DNA from: Phylloscopus collybita
Lineage: Eukaryota; Chordata; Aves; Passeriformes; Phylloscopidae
Length of the DNA stretch: 64,000 nucleotides
NCBI GenBank assembly: GCA_027886175.1
Contig: JAJNNQ010000009.1
Coordinates: 20,495,501-20,559,500, forward strand
Direction of reading: 5' to 3'
Shown here: piece after piece, positions 39,080-50,400 of the stretch
Position numbering within the stretch: the stretch's first letter is position 1
Layout: every line of letters begins with the position of its first letter
Notes under the pieces: generated by a model
Told to the model about the DNA's origin: nothing
What the model saw: only the letters and a program-made list of their open reading frames with translations
Databases searched by the model: none
Made by a program: the position numbers and the translations under genes

Positions 39080-40505
39080 TGTCTTAGTTTGCAATATGTA
39101 ACCAAAAACGTGCATTCCATTTGCCATCTGGTGAAACCAGCTGGGGAGGTGTTTTTTCTTTGTCTCTTGTATAACCCATTACTCATAACTCCTGGGAAGA
39201 GTGGATGGGTGCCTCCTGTTAATGGGCCAGCTGTTAAAACCAGGTGGAGCAATGTTCCTTGTCTCTTCCAGGACCCATCCTCCCTCCAGGGGAATATCTT
39301 CTGTTAATGGGCCATTGAGTCTCATGCATGACTGATAAAATTACATCATCCCATTGTGAGACGTTCCACCCAGTGGCAGGAGCCAAGCATTCCTACCTGG
39401 ATAAAAACAGATTCAGAACAGCAGAGCAGCCTTCTTTCCACTAGATTTCCCATAGAAAGACTAAACCTATCTCATCATCACTGGATCCTTCTACAAAACT
39501 GACATGGCCAGAGAGTTCCCCAGCTAGCCCCTCACACCAGTTTGCACCAAGAGCAGCAGCCCCCAAACCACAAGTGGTCTGAGTGGCAGTGTAGAGCAGG
39601 GCTGCTTCTGCTCTCTAAGGCCCTTGATGGTGCAGCGTCAAAGACCAGGACAAAGAACGGGTATGGTTCTCACGGTAGCTTATTGCTAGAGAGGGTCAGG
39701 GACAAAGAACCAAAGGCAGCACTTTGTGCAATCTTTTAAATGGGGGAGGTTCAAGGGGTGAGTACAATTCTTCAACCAATAGGGATGGTACAAGGGAGGA
39801 GCCAGAGGAGGGGCTTACATAACTACAACCAATCAGGGAAAGCAAAAGGAGGATACAGGTTGAAAGAACCAATAGGTGTTGAGGAACGTGGAAACTTCTA
39901 GACCTGAGGGCAGGGTCAACTGTGGATAGACAACATCAGGAGGCAGGGTCAGGGAGAAGTTTGGGCAGGGGGTTGGAAGAGCAAGGACTGACAGGGAGTT
40001 TTCCAGAACAAAGGGCAGGGATTAGGGAAGATTGCCATCTAGATAGGCAGGTTTAGGGCCTGATGGACAATAGGGAGCAGAAGGAGAAACTTGAAATAAA
40101 CCAACAGCTGGGGGAAAACTGGAGCAAACCATCCAAAGTCAACAGAGAACATACACTAAGAAAAGCACACAGCCACGCAAAATCATTTCTACGCCAACAG
40201 AACCACATCTGTCACTCCAGGAAGACTTACTTGGACTGCTACCAATATACTGTCCAAAATAGTCATATTCTGACTCTGTCAGTGTTTCTAGGATTTTTTG
40301 TTGTTGTTGTTTGCCTGTTTTTTTGTACTACTACATTTATATTGTTAATATTCCTAGTAAAGAACTGTTATTCCTATTTCCATATCTTTTCCTGAAAACC
40401 CCCTTAATTGCAAAACTATAATAATTTAGGAGGGGGTTTACCATCTCCGTTCCAAGGGAAACTCCAGCTTTCCCTGGCAGACATCTGTCTTTCCAAACCA
40501 AGACA
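39080..40505 (+). mobile_element. ERV solo LTR (family 2) interrupted by a nested insertion
   Basis: The element starts TGTCTTAGTTTG (39080) and ends CAAACCAAGACA (40505); the ends are inverted repeats matching at 11 of 12 positions. A 5-bp TSD, TGCTG, lies at 39075-39079 and 40506-40510. In plus orientation a TATA-like GGATAAAAA (39399-39407) is followed much later by AGTAAA (40356-40361), a possible polyadenylation signal. These fit a plus-sense LTR of about 1 kb as known from bird ERVs, interrupted by about 430 bp at 39631-40060. No internal retroviral genes are attached. The (TTG)n run near 40300-40322 is part of the LTR. Confidence 0.88.
39631..40060 (-). mobile_element. Nested second LTR-like element, antisense
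   Basis: This block differs from its host LTR: G/A-rich on the plus strand, with three CCAAT boxes (39776-39780, 39829-39833, 39869-39873). Read on the minus strand the order is CCAAT elements (as ATTGG), a TTTAAA TATA-like box about 35 bp on (39732-39741), then an AATAAG signal (about 39678), i.e. U3-R-U5 of a compact LTR with short R. TGATGG occurs just before (39625-39630) and just after (40061-40066), a candidate 6-bp TSD. The inferred sense 5' end begins GG rather than TG, so the end could instead lie at 40069; boundaries are uncertain by about 10 bp. Confidence 0.6.
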
Positions 40506-41494
40506 TGCTGTTTCACAGGTAGCCTCTCATCTATTTCACTGGTTTACTGTAATGCATGGTGAAATAATCTCCAGGAATACTTATACCTTTAGAAAAGGGC
40601 AACTCTCAAGATCAAAGGACACTCTCTAAGACTTCTCTGCTGTAGCACATACTTTAGCACATTTCTGTCTCCAGTTCCAGACATTCCAGGGAGAAAACTA
40701 CTCACAGAAGATAAAAACTTTGCGCAAAAAAATATTTTGTGGATTTTCATTTTCTGCTGTTCTTGTCTTTTTTTTTTTCCAAAACAAAAATTAGAAAAGT
40801 GAAAGCACAGATATTAGGCAGCAAGTCAGGAGAAAGGGCAGCCTATGTCACACCACCACTCTTCTTTATTCATACATTTACAGTGATTTTAACATGTACA
40901 TCTGAAAAACAACTGCATAAAGCAAGTTTCCTCCTCTTTAAATTATGTCTTACAGTAACACTCCTTCACCATACTAAAAGTTGAACCTAAAAGCATTTCA
41001 CACTCTGGTTCAAGCAGAGAAGTGATGCATTTTCTACATAAAAAACCCTAATAGGAAGAGGCAAGCCTGCTGCTTTTAGATAAATCTATTTTTATTACTT
41101 CTAAAAATCCTTTCATCCATTTGACTCTTACTTGACTTCCACACAGCTAAAGTTTCTCCTTTCTTCTGCCTCCACATCAAGTAGTATTTTCAAGTACTTC
41201 TGGAGGTATCCCAGCCACAATACCATTAGGCTATAAACACTTCACAACTGCTCACATATTTCTGAAAAGCAGGGTTCTCGCTATCTGATTCTAATGAGAA
41301 ATTTCTATCACATCACAACTTGTAATTAATCATGAGACATGAAACCTGCATTTAAATGGGAACTAGGTTATTTACATTTTCTGCAAACTCAGTTTGCTTG
41401 CAGACACACATTACACTTAAATTAAATAAAAAACCATTTTGAGATCCCAAATAGAGCATAAAATGACCAAAGTTTAATCATTTCACTGACTAGG
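40506..41494. other. Non-coding sequence between two LTRs
   Basis: About 1 kb without recognised gene or repeat; one TSD copy of the upstream LTR is at its start. Short frames only. Confidence 0.65.
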
Positions 41495-42030
41495 TGTCAT
41501 GGTTTAACCCCAGCTGACAACCAAGCCCCACACCATGGAATGGAGAAGAAAACTGGAAGGGTAAAATCGAGAACAAAAATCCTGGGTCTAAATAAACACA
41601 ATTTAACAGATAATGTAAAAGCAAATCAACTCAAGTAACTCATTCACCCCTTTCCAAGGGCAGACATATGCTCAGCCATCTCCACAAAGGCAGGGCTCCC
41701 TCACTCAGGGCAGTGACTTGGAAAGACATACACCATCACACCAAACATCCCCTTCTCCTCCTCCCCTTCTGGCTGAGCATGTCACCATCTGGCATGGAAC
41801 ATCCTCCTTCAGTAAGTTGGGCTCAGCAGTGTTCCATCCCAACATCACATGCACCCCTGGCCTCTTCACCAGTGGGGTGGGTGAGAAGCAGAAAAGGCTT
41901 GGCACTGCTCAGCTGGAATAAAAACCCCCCTCATCCCTCTGTTATCAACACTTTTTCCAGCACAAATCCAAAACCCAGCACCATACTTGTCACTAAGAAA
42001 ATTAACTCTAACCCCATCAAAACCAACACA
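41495..42030 (-). mobile_element. Solo LTR of an avian endogenous retrovirus (family 1, copy C)
   Basis: Same family as copies A and B: the plus strand opens TGTCATGGTTTAACCCCAGC and closes AAAACCAACACA. It is collinear with them through AGAAGCAGAAAAGGCTTG and GTTATCAACACTTTTTCCAG but more diverged, with a CTGAGCATGTCACCATCTGG block where the others keep a TATA box. Flanks CTAGG (41490-41494) and TTATG (42031-42035) match at only three of five positions, so the TSD has decayed or the ends recombined. The 212-codon plus frame across it is an antisense open frame, not a gene. Confidence 0.85.
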
Positions 42031-42177
42031 TTATGCTTTTCTTACTGGATCCTTTTTCCACTATCATTTGCTCCAGGACTGTCACAGCACACTTCCATTG
42101 ACCTGCTGAATATTCCAAACATTAAAAAAAACAAAAAACACCACAACCAAAGACTCCTGTCATTGACTTCACTTGCC

Positions 42178-42203
42178 TTTTTTTTTTTTTTTTTTTTTTT
42201 TTT
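42178..42203 (-). repeat. Uninterrupted poly(T), 26 bp
   Basis: Twenty-six consecutive T residues, about 150 bp after LTR copy C. It could be the tail of a minus-strand retroposed sequence, but the sequence on its right matches no family and no TSD was found. Confidence 0.9.
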
Positions 42204-43210
42204 ACTATTTAATTTACTTGACACAAGTGCTGTTGGGCAATCTGGAGGAACCTTTGAGAATTCTGTTTCTTTTCTTTACACACACACACTTGATATGGTC
42301 TTCTAGCTCTCATAAAGACCACAACCTCCCAAGAATATAGTGTACATATAGTAAATCCAGCAAGAAGGAAGCTTCTTCAAAAAACTGTCATTTACACAAA
42401 TAATAGCAGCTGCAGTCATACTAAGGATATTATGTTACAAGAGCTGATCATAGCTAAAATTTGGTCATGAACTCATCACAACCAAGTCATAAATCGGTTG
42501 GGAAAACACTGTATATAGTCACAGTAGGCAAAAAGAACTAACTGTTCATTCTAAAGCAGCTAGTCATTGCTACTTAGTTTTATTAGTCTTCAACATGAAT
42601 CCGGACACAACCATGTTAGGAATCGTCCAGACACAACTAAAAAAAAAAATCACCAAAGCAGGCAATCTACAGCAGAGAGTTGCTAGCTGTTAAGAGGGAC
42701 TTGGCAGTAGTTGTGGGGAAGATGTCATTCAGTTTTGACTAGAAAAAGGCCATAATTGTCATAATACTTCCTTTAGATTTGCTTACATGCTGCGTAAATC
42801 ACTTGACATGAACACATGTAACCACTACCACCTGTGAAGACAGGCTTCAAACTTGCCAAATCAAGACAACTGTGGCAAATACCCACTTTAACTTCTAACT
42901 TAAAGACTACCAAGTGCAAATAAATGAAGGACCAGGCTCGTGATCTCTAGTAATACATTCCTTATTCAGCAATAATATAGTTTTCCCTTTGTCATGTTAA
43001 AATTTCAATCAGCTCTCCTTTTAATTCAGTTTTGAAAATGCTCAAATCCATAGATAGCATCTGTGAAGAAGAGCTTTTAGGTTAAAGTTGACAAGAAGTT
43101 CTGTAAGAAAATAATTAATTCCTTGATATGGCTTATGAGAAAATGAGCATGGATATGTATAGCATAAATATAGCTAGTCACAGGTTTATAAGGAGAAGAA
43201 TTTATGTTAC

Positions 43211-43211
<1 letters not shown>

Positions 43212-43251
<40 letters not shown>
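43212..43251 (+). repeat. Uninterrupted poly(A), 40 bp
   Basis: Forty consecutive A residues between TTATGTTACC and GATACAGC. No recognisable retrotransposon or processed-gene sequence precedes it and no TSD was found. Confidence 0.9.
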
Positions 43252-43253
<2 letters not shown>

Positions 43254-46200
43254 TACAGCAACCCAAAATCCATTTAAATGCCTTTCCTGGAGTTTGATTC
43301 AGTACCTAGTAGTTAGTCCAGAAATGGCTTCATGCCCTATTTTTAAATGTTAATTCCTCTGTCCTTTCAAAAACAGCAGAAAATATCAGGAAGAAATTTA
43401 GTCACTTGGAAGCCATTTCAAATGCAGAATGCAAGTGCTGCCTCATACAACCCTAAAGATTAAACTTGCATGATATTCTAATGTTATTATAACAAAAAAA
43501 AAAGTGAAAACAGAAGAGACACTTCATGGGATTTTTTCCCCACACTTCTGTTTAATGTCTACAAAGTTGGGGGGTTTTTATTGCAAGACAGAAGACTAAT
43601 ACAGAAATTTAACTTTAGGTGCACATTGAAAGGGACAAGAACTAGCCTGCCAACTGGTTCTTCTCATGGTTATATGCATACTAAAAAACTAGTTGCAATA
43701 TTAATTAGTTCTCAGACTACTTTCTCTTATAAGGATTTGCTCTTAAGATACACATATTTTCACCCAGATATTGTGTTTTGCTGATCTAAAAAAAAACCAA
43801 CAAAACTCTGACTATGCTGGACTATAGTGATGCAGCAGCTCTCAGCTGAAAAAATACAAGTCAAAAATATGCATTTCACTGTGAATAAGAGTATAAATAC
43901 TTCTCACCAGTTTATTTATAATGTACTAGAAGTGATAAGTGATTGCTTTTCATGAAGAGGAACTGAAATGTTAATTAGCACCTTTTTAATAAGTGTTTCA
44001 GTTTACATAAGTGTTTATTTGCAAAAAAAAAAGGAATAATATAACTCTCCTTTTCTACAGCTGCATTTAAATTTTCCACTCTATTGTCTTTATACAGAAC
44101 TTCTTTCTTAGAAAGCCAGTCTAGTGGTATATTCAATAATCCTTCTATATTCCTAACACACTAACAAAAATAAGTTAATGAAATAATAAATTATCCAATA
44201 AAACTTAAAACTATTTATTCCTACTGATCCCCAGAGCTAAAATTCCCATTATATGTGCTTTCTTGTCCCATAAATTGGATAGATTTTCATATCATCAGTT
44301 AAATAAGCCCATGAGCATTTTCATCTCAAGCATATACTTTTTCATAGAATCTGCTTTTATTTCCACAGCTACATTTTTTATATGATTCTTCCTTACATCT
44401 TGTTCATGGACAGTTTTAGCCACAAACAATTCCACATGAGTGACCTCTTGATTGATACCCTGTTAAATATAGTGTCCCTGTCCAAATGTGCTACTTTCAT
44501 AAGTAGGTGGAGCACTAGTTTCTCATTTCTTTTTATTTCCTTTCTCCTCCTCAGCTCAGTAGGTCACTATATTAAATTCACCTTTGATCTGCACACAAGC
44601 TGTGTGCAAGACTTGCAATTTTCCAGACAGATGCAGAAAAAACAATACAAGCATAGCCCAAATTAATAATCTGCAGTCAGTATGGCAGGTTGCTTTGAAC
44701 TAGCTATCAGAAACAGAGTTCAACATGGCTTCCAAACCCAGCTAGTTTGGCTTGTGACAAAACTGGGGGTTTATTACTGGCCTCCCACCACCAAGCAGCT
44801 GCAAAGTGCAACCCTATCACAGTGCCAGCCAGCACTGTAAATCCAGGTACTTACAGTGTAATCCATGCAAGGTCAGGGAGGGCTACTACTTCAGCTCCAC
44901 TTTGGATTAACAAAATAAAGTTATAAGGCTCTAAAACCTCTCAAATCCTACCTACAGAGATCTCACATTTATTTGGAGGCCCCGGCAGTACTCTGCATAT
45001 GAGAGCTGTTCTGTCAAATGTGTTGTTCTTTCCAATTCATTTCCACAGAGATGCCAGTTCACAACTGACAAAGCATACATGCTTTGGTATTTAATCTGTC
45101 TTTGGCCTTAATCTTAAAAGCAAATCAAATACAGTAACCCTTCAGCTCAAAAGCAGTCACATTTAATCCCATAAATTTCCCTACAGACAGGAATACCCTT
45201 TTTAACTTTCTAGTGGCTTCAGAACTTAAAGAAAATAACCCACCTGTACACCTTTCAGACAGCAGTGTCAGCCACTGAGGCAGCATTTCATGCATGGCTT
45301 TAAGACTCAGATTTCACCCTCCCTTGAGAAAGAGTTAGTGAACTATCATGTGTAGCATGAATCTGGTTATTTCATTCTTAATGCATCCTTGATAAAATCA
45401 GCACATCTCCCAAGAGGGAATAAAACTAAGCCAATATGCTTAAAACTTTAGTCTCAATATGTATTACAAGGCCTTAGATAGAAAAGGTAAGCTTTAGAAC
45501 CCAAGCCAATTTCAAAGACCACCTGCCTCAGAAAATTCAGGCCCCTTCAGGTTCAGAGAAGTCAAAAGAAAGGTAAAAGTCTAATTCTCTGCTTACCCTC
45601 CTTCCTCAGACACTAGGCTGACAACTTGAGGCTTAGACTTTGGTATCCAATTATCAGAGGATTTTCATGGACTACCCCTCTGGAACATAGGAAGAACATT
45701 CAATTAAGTTGGAAGCCAGACCAGTTAGAACCATCAGGGAAAAGTGCCCAACAACAGATCTGTATAAAGAGCTCAACAATTCCATTTCCTCTAACCAGTG
45801 ACAGAAAAACACATCTTTTTGTTACCAACTCTGGATTTGCTGCATAGGACATGGCATACTGAGCCACAGCAAGGGCAAAATGGTTTACATTTGAATACAT
45901 TCATGAAATCTGAAGAAATAAAGTACAGAGTTTACACAAAAGAACAAACCACACAAGGTTGAGGACCACCTGAAAGACACATTACATCCTTGCAATTTTT
46001 TCATTCATTGGTTTTATAAAAATATTTAAGTAAAAATCGAATAGTAACTACAGATTATTGCTAATTGAGTCCACTGTATGTAACATACTCATTTCATTCT
46101 GAAGTTAAATTCAATGCTCACATTTGGAATAAAAATCCCCTTAGGCAAGCAGAAACTCTGTTTTACCAGCTAGAATTCTAAGAATACATGCCAAACTTGA

Positions 46201-47404
46201 AAAATCAGGAAATTTCCACCACTGAACTTGGCACAACATGAAATGTACAAAGTCAAAATTTTAATTGCTAGAAGTGTGAGGACACCTACTTTGTTTCAGC
46301 TCACACAAAATGACTTATTTTTGAAGGAGCAGCTTCATCCTCAGTTAATTCACTGTTTAGCAAACAAGGTAGTGTATTGAAACCAGCACAATTATACCCA
46401 TCAACACTTAGTCAAGATTTATATGCACATTTATATCAAGACTAATAAAGCCCTTAAATTTTCATGACTAGCTGCTTGTGATGAGGGCCTATTTTCTCTC
46501 TAGCTACACCACAATTCATTGGCTGCCATCTGGTCCTGTTAAAGCAGCCTTACAGAGACAGAAATAAAACAAACTTTCATAGATCATCTGCGCAGCAAGA
46601 ATAAAAGTAAAAACTGCTTATTCTCCTCCTGAAGCTATTTTTAAAACTACTTATCCCAACATGCACATTACTTATAATTTGTATGATACCCAACAGGCTT
46701 TATGCTGAAATGAGATTTTACTCTGTATTAGGTGACTGCATCTTGTGCAGAATGCTTGCTCTCTACCAACAATTGTTTGTCGTTCTGCTTTGAATACCTG
46801 ACTCAGTAACTGACATCAGGAGCATCAGTTTGACATGAATATGTAGATATGTGAAAATCTGTGTTCAAAACAAAACAGACTATGCTGAAAGGTCAAGTTT
46901 GACAGCTGGAAAGAAGCCTTAAGGCTCCTCTTCAAATCAAGTTTGAGTTTTATTCAAAGGTCAATGTCACTGTGACCTATTTCAGTTTTCTTCACTAGAA
47001 AGATTCAAGAATGCTTTGAAATACAATTGGTCTAGACATGTGGAGAAAAACTTAGAAGTTGGTAAAAATTTATCACTGCATGACCAGCACAATGCCTGCT
47101 CAGCATGTCAGTTCTTGTGATTTATGGGACTTCTCTATATCATACATTTTTGCATCAAAATTTAGAAGCAGTTTCAGTTTTAGAATGTTGCAAAAAATAG
47201 TCTATCAAAGTGGTCAGTCTAATGAATACTGCCTCAAATATAATCTACATCTTCACACAGTCTTACTTCAAGTAACTTGATTTCTTTTGTTTCAGAAAAG
47301 TCAGTGATTTTTGTGAATCACTCCTAGTGAATATCAGTCAATTGTAATAAGAGCACTCCCATGAGAGAGATCAAAATGATACCTCCTTCTGATTTTTCTT
47401 CCAG

Positions 47405-47478
47405 GAGACATCCTCCAGCATCTTCTGAAGATGACATATCCTGTTTGTTCAAGTCTCATGTGACTACTGGCATGGCAG
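47405..47478 (+). other. Candidate 74-nt exon (plus strand)
   Basis: A strong acceptor (CTGATTTTTCTTCCAG) precedes and a strong donor (GGCAG|GTAAGA) follows. Of three frames only one is open across the segment; it contains ASSEDDISCLFKSHVTTG and leaves one base at each end. The peptide is not recognised. Splice signals of this quality are suggestive but also occur by chance; no other plus-strand exon of equal quality was found nearby. If real, the window would lie partly within a gene. Confidence 0.25.
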
Positions 47479-50400
47479 GTAAGATCCATAATTACCATCT
47501 AAAGGTACTAAATAAGACCATTCTTAAAAATGAGATCTGAAGACAGTTTTACTGAAATCGCTGCTAGTTCAGGACCTACACAAACTGACTGAAGCTCATT
47601 CCTATTTCATGTTTCAGGTCTTTGCAGTTTCCAATTTAGATCTTGGGGTCCTACCTGACTACAGTTGAATCCTCTAACTCCTTTTGTTTGCGTTACTAAC
47701 TGCATTAAAGGTATGCTAGAGTCATCGCTTTCCTTGAAATATTTTGCCTTAAAGACCAGAAAAGGTTTAAAGATACAGCAAGTATGCATGAAGTATACAA
47801 CTTCCCCAAACAAAAGTTTGGTCTAACATTTTCCCCTTGCATGGACCCTGTTTGGGAGGGGATCTAGATTAGGCAGAGTTTCTAACAATTTTCTCTTCTT
47901 GGAAGCACACTAAGTCATGGGACTAGCTATAGCAAGATACAAGTTAAAGGGTTCTCACTTCATCTGTTGCAAAAATAAACAAATGTTAGTAAGATAGCAA
48001 CAGATATATCTTCATAAGATAGCAATAAACATATTTTCCTACACACCCTACCCTCCACCAAAACAAAAGCCACCAAAACCACTTCTATGGCAGGTATCTC
48101 CTGATAGACCTAACATTTTCTACTTTGTTCTGAAGTTTAAAAATCATACAAGCAAGAGTTCATTAAAAAAAATCTTGGTATTAGAAGACCTCATGATATA
48201 CTACTACCTTTTGCATTAATTAGTTCCCAAAAGTATAATTTCCCTGAAAATTCAAAGGTAAAGTTCCTTATTTTCAATATCACTACACATCATAATTAGA
48301 TACCTTAATATAAGAAAATAAATGTAATAATCACCGTATTTCCTGATGCACTGACTTTGGTTCACCCCTTATTTTAAAAACAATATTAGTACTACTAAAG
48401 AAGCATTTCAATGCTTTGCAACTTCAGGGCAAGAGATGCACAAAGGGTCAAACAAATATTAGTTTTATGGGTAATTTAGCCAAATACAATCTAATGCAAC
48501 GCAGTTTTAGCATTATCTAACCCTGATAGACAGGGTGACATCTAAACAATGGCATCTCTCCCCCTCTCAGAGAGAAATAGGGTTTTTTCAGCTCAAGTAC
48601 ATCTAGAGCATTTGAGGAGAGCACCTCTTTGCACCAGCACCTGGCTAATCTCAATGCAAATCACAGCATTAAACACCCCTTTACAGCAAGGGCACGTGTC
48701 TGACACCTGGAACACAACACAGTATTCCTCTCCTTCAACACCTGTAGGCCACACAGAGCTGGTTTGCATCTATGGAAGAGGCATAGGAAAGGGCTGGGCA
48801 TTCATAGGCAACATAAGCAACTACAAGCCAGTTTACTGGGGCTGGAAGTTCTGCTTGCAACTCCTAAAATTTTTAGCTGCTACTATGCACATTAGTGTTT
48901 CCATTATACCCATATAACTTTCAGGTGTTGTTAAGTCACCAATTCTCCTTCTGTCAAGGGATGGTTTAAAGAGTTTTCACTGCACAGAATTTGAGCAACT
49001 CTTTCATCCAAGCTCACAGTTACCTCATGGGTAAGTCTTCCATAAAAGCAGAGGCCAGTCTTCAGGAAGCTGCTGCAAAACTTAAGCCACTATCTCTGTT
49101 CACTCACCCAGACCCCAGACATAAGCTGCACTTGCCTGTATGGCTGACCAAGCAGGACAAGAACAGCAGTCAGACTGCAAAGGGGTATATGCTGGCTGCC
49201 TCAAGGGAAAGCTAGACTTCAACACAAGGGAAAACATGCTGAATTGAGAGAACAGTGAGAAGAAGGACATAGCATTTTTATTTCTACAATCGGGTAGGGA
49301 TAATTAGCCCATCAGCACAACTCAGTAGTCACTAACTAGTTAGTGGTTACTAACTTAAAAACCAAGCAAGTCCCTGTTTCCCCCTCACCTTTTTCTGACA
49401 AAGAATCTGCCTTCTCTCCTGCCACATGAAAAGGCAGTGTAAGCATCCTGGAGAGCTAAAATCAGTTTCACACAAACCCCTCTTGCAAGAAGGATAGAGT
49501 TCCAAGTTCACCTCATCATGCTAGCAGCAAACCAGGATGCATGGGGTGTGCATCTAGAGAAGGAAGAGATGTTCAATTCCTCACAATTTAAAGGTATTTT
49601 CAATCATTAAAGAAAAGTATTTTGCACATTAGCAAAAATCATCTCCACAGGAAAGCCTGTTCAAACTTGACTACTGTTAGCACTTTAGCTGCTGTACATA
49701 AAAAATAACTACCCACACAAAACAGAAATATTGCTTCAACTGAGTTGCACACATTTGCATACATTCTTTTTTCTAAAGTAGAGCAATAACCTCTAAATGC
49801 AATCACCTGACAGAGGTATCCAATATGCAGTTGAATGATTCTTCATCAATAGCCACTTTACAAACTTTACAACACATGAAAGCACATCCTCAGCCTTTGC
49901 ATACTCCCTTTTTAAGACAGCTTGTGTACACATATAGAAGCAGGACACTATGGAGTAAGTTCTTCCCAAGTGGAAAATCATAAAAACCATACCCAGAAAG
50001 CTTTTTATTAGGTTTTCTTTCTCCTCCTTCTCTTATTTCCATGGAAAACTCCTCATCACAAGCCAGTAGACCGCACCTCCTTTGTCACCAATAAGCTACA
50101 GCTTCTTTTCTTACATAGCTGTACACTTAATTGCATTTCTCTCCAACTTCTCCTAATGGAGTCATGACTTCCTTCTCAATTTATATAAAGCCAGGAACAT
50201 CCACAGAGTATCTCGCCTATGTTCAGACCAAATATGCTGAAGCATACAACACCACAAACATGACCACACCTAAAAGATTCCTCTACTCTTTTTTCGTTTT
50301 CTAACCCTACTTCCTAGAGCTTTTCTCAAAAAGAAACCCAGAGTCATCCCCTAGGAGCTTTTGTCTGTTTTTCTGTCTTCCTTAGCTCCTAGAAAATCAA

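Larger units (their letters stand above)
42031..47404. other. Non-coding AT-rich sequence
   Basis: No recognised gene or transposon. It includes the poly(T) at 42178-42203, a short (AC)n run at 42279-42289, and the poly(A) at 43212-43251. Frames up to 94 codons (44382-44666 plus) have no family signature. Confidence 0.6.

Noticed and set aside
41668..42306. 212-codon plus-strand open frame, the longest in the window
   Set aside because: It begins inside LTR copy C, antisense to the element, and runs through a poly(T) that gives a polyphenylalanine stretch. Not a gene.
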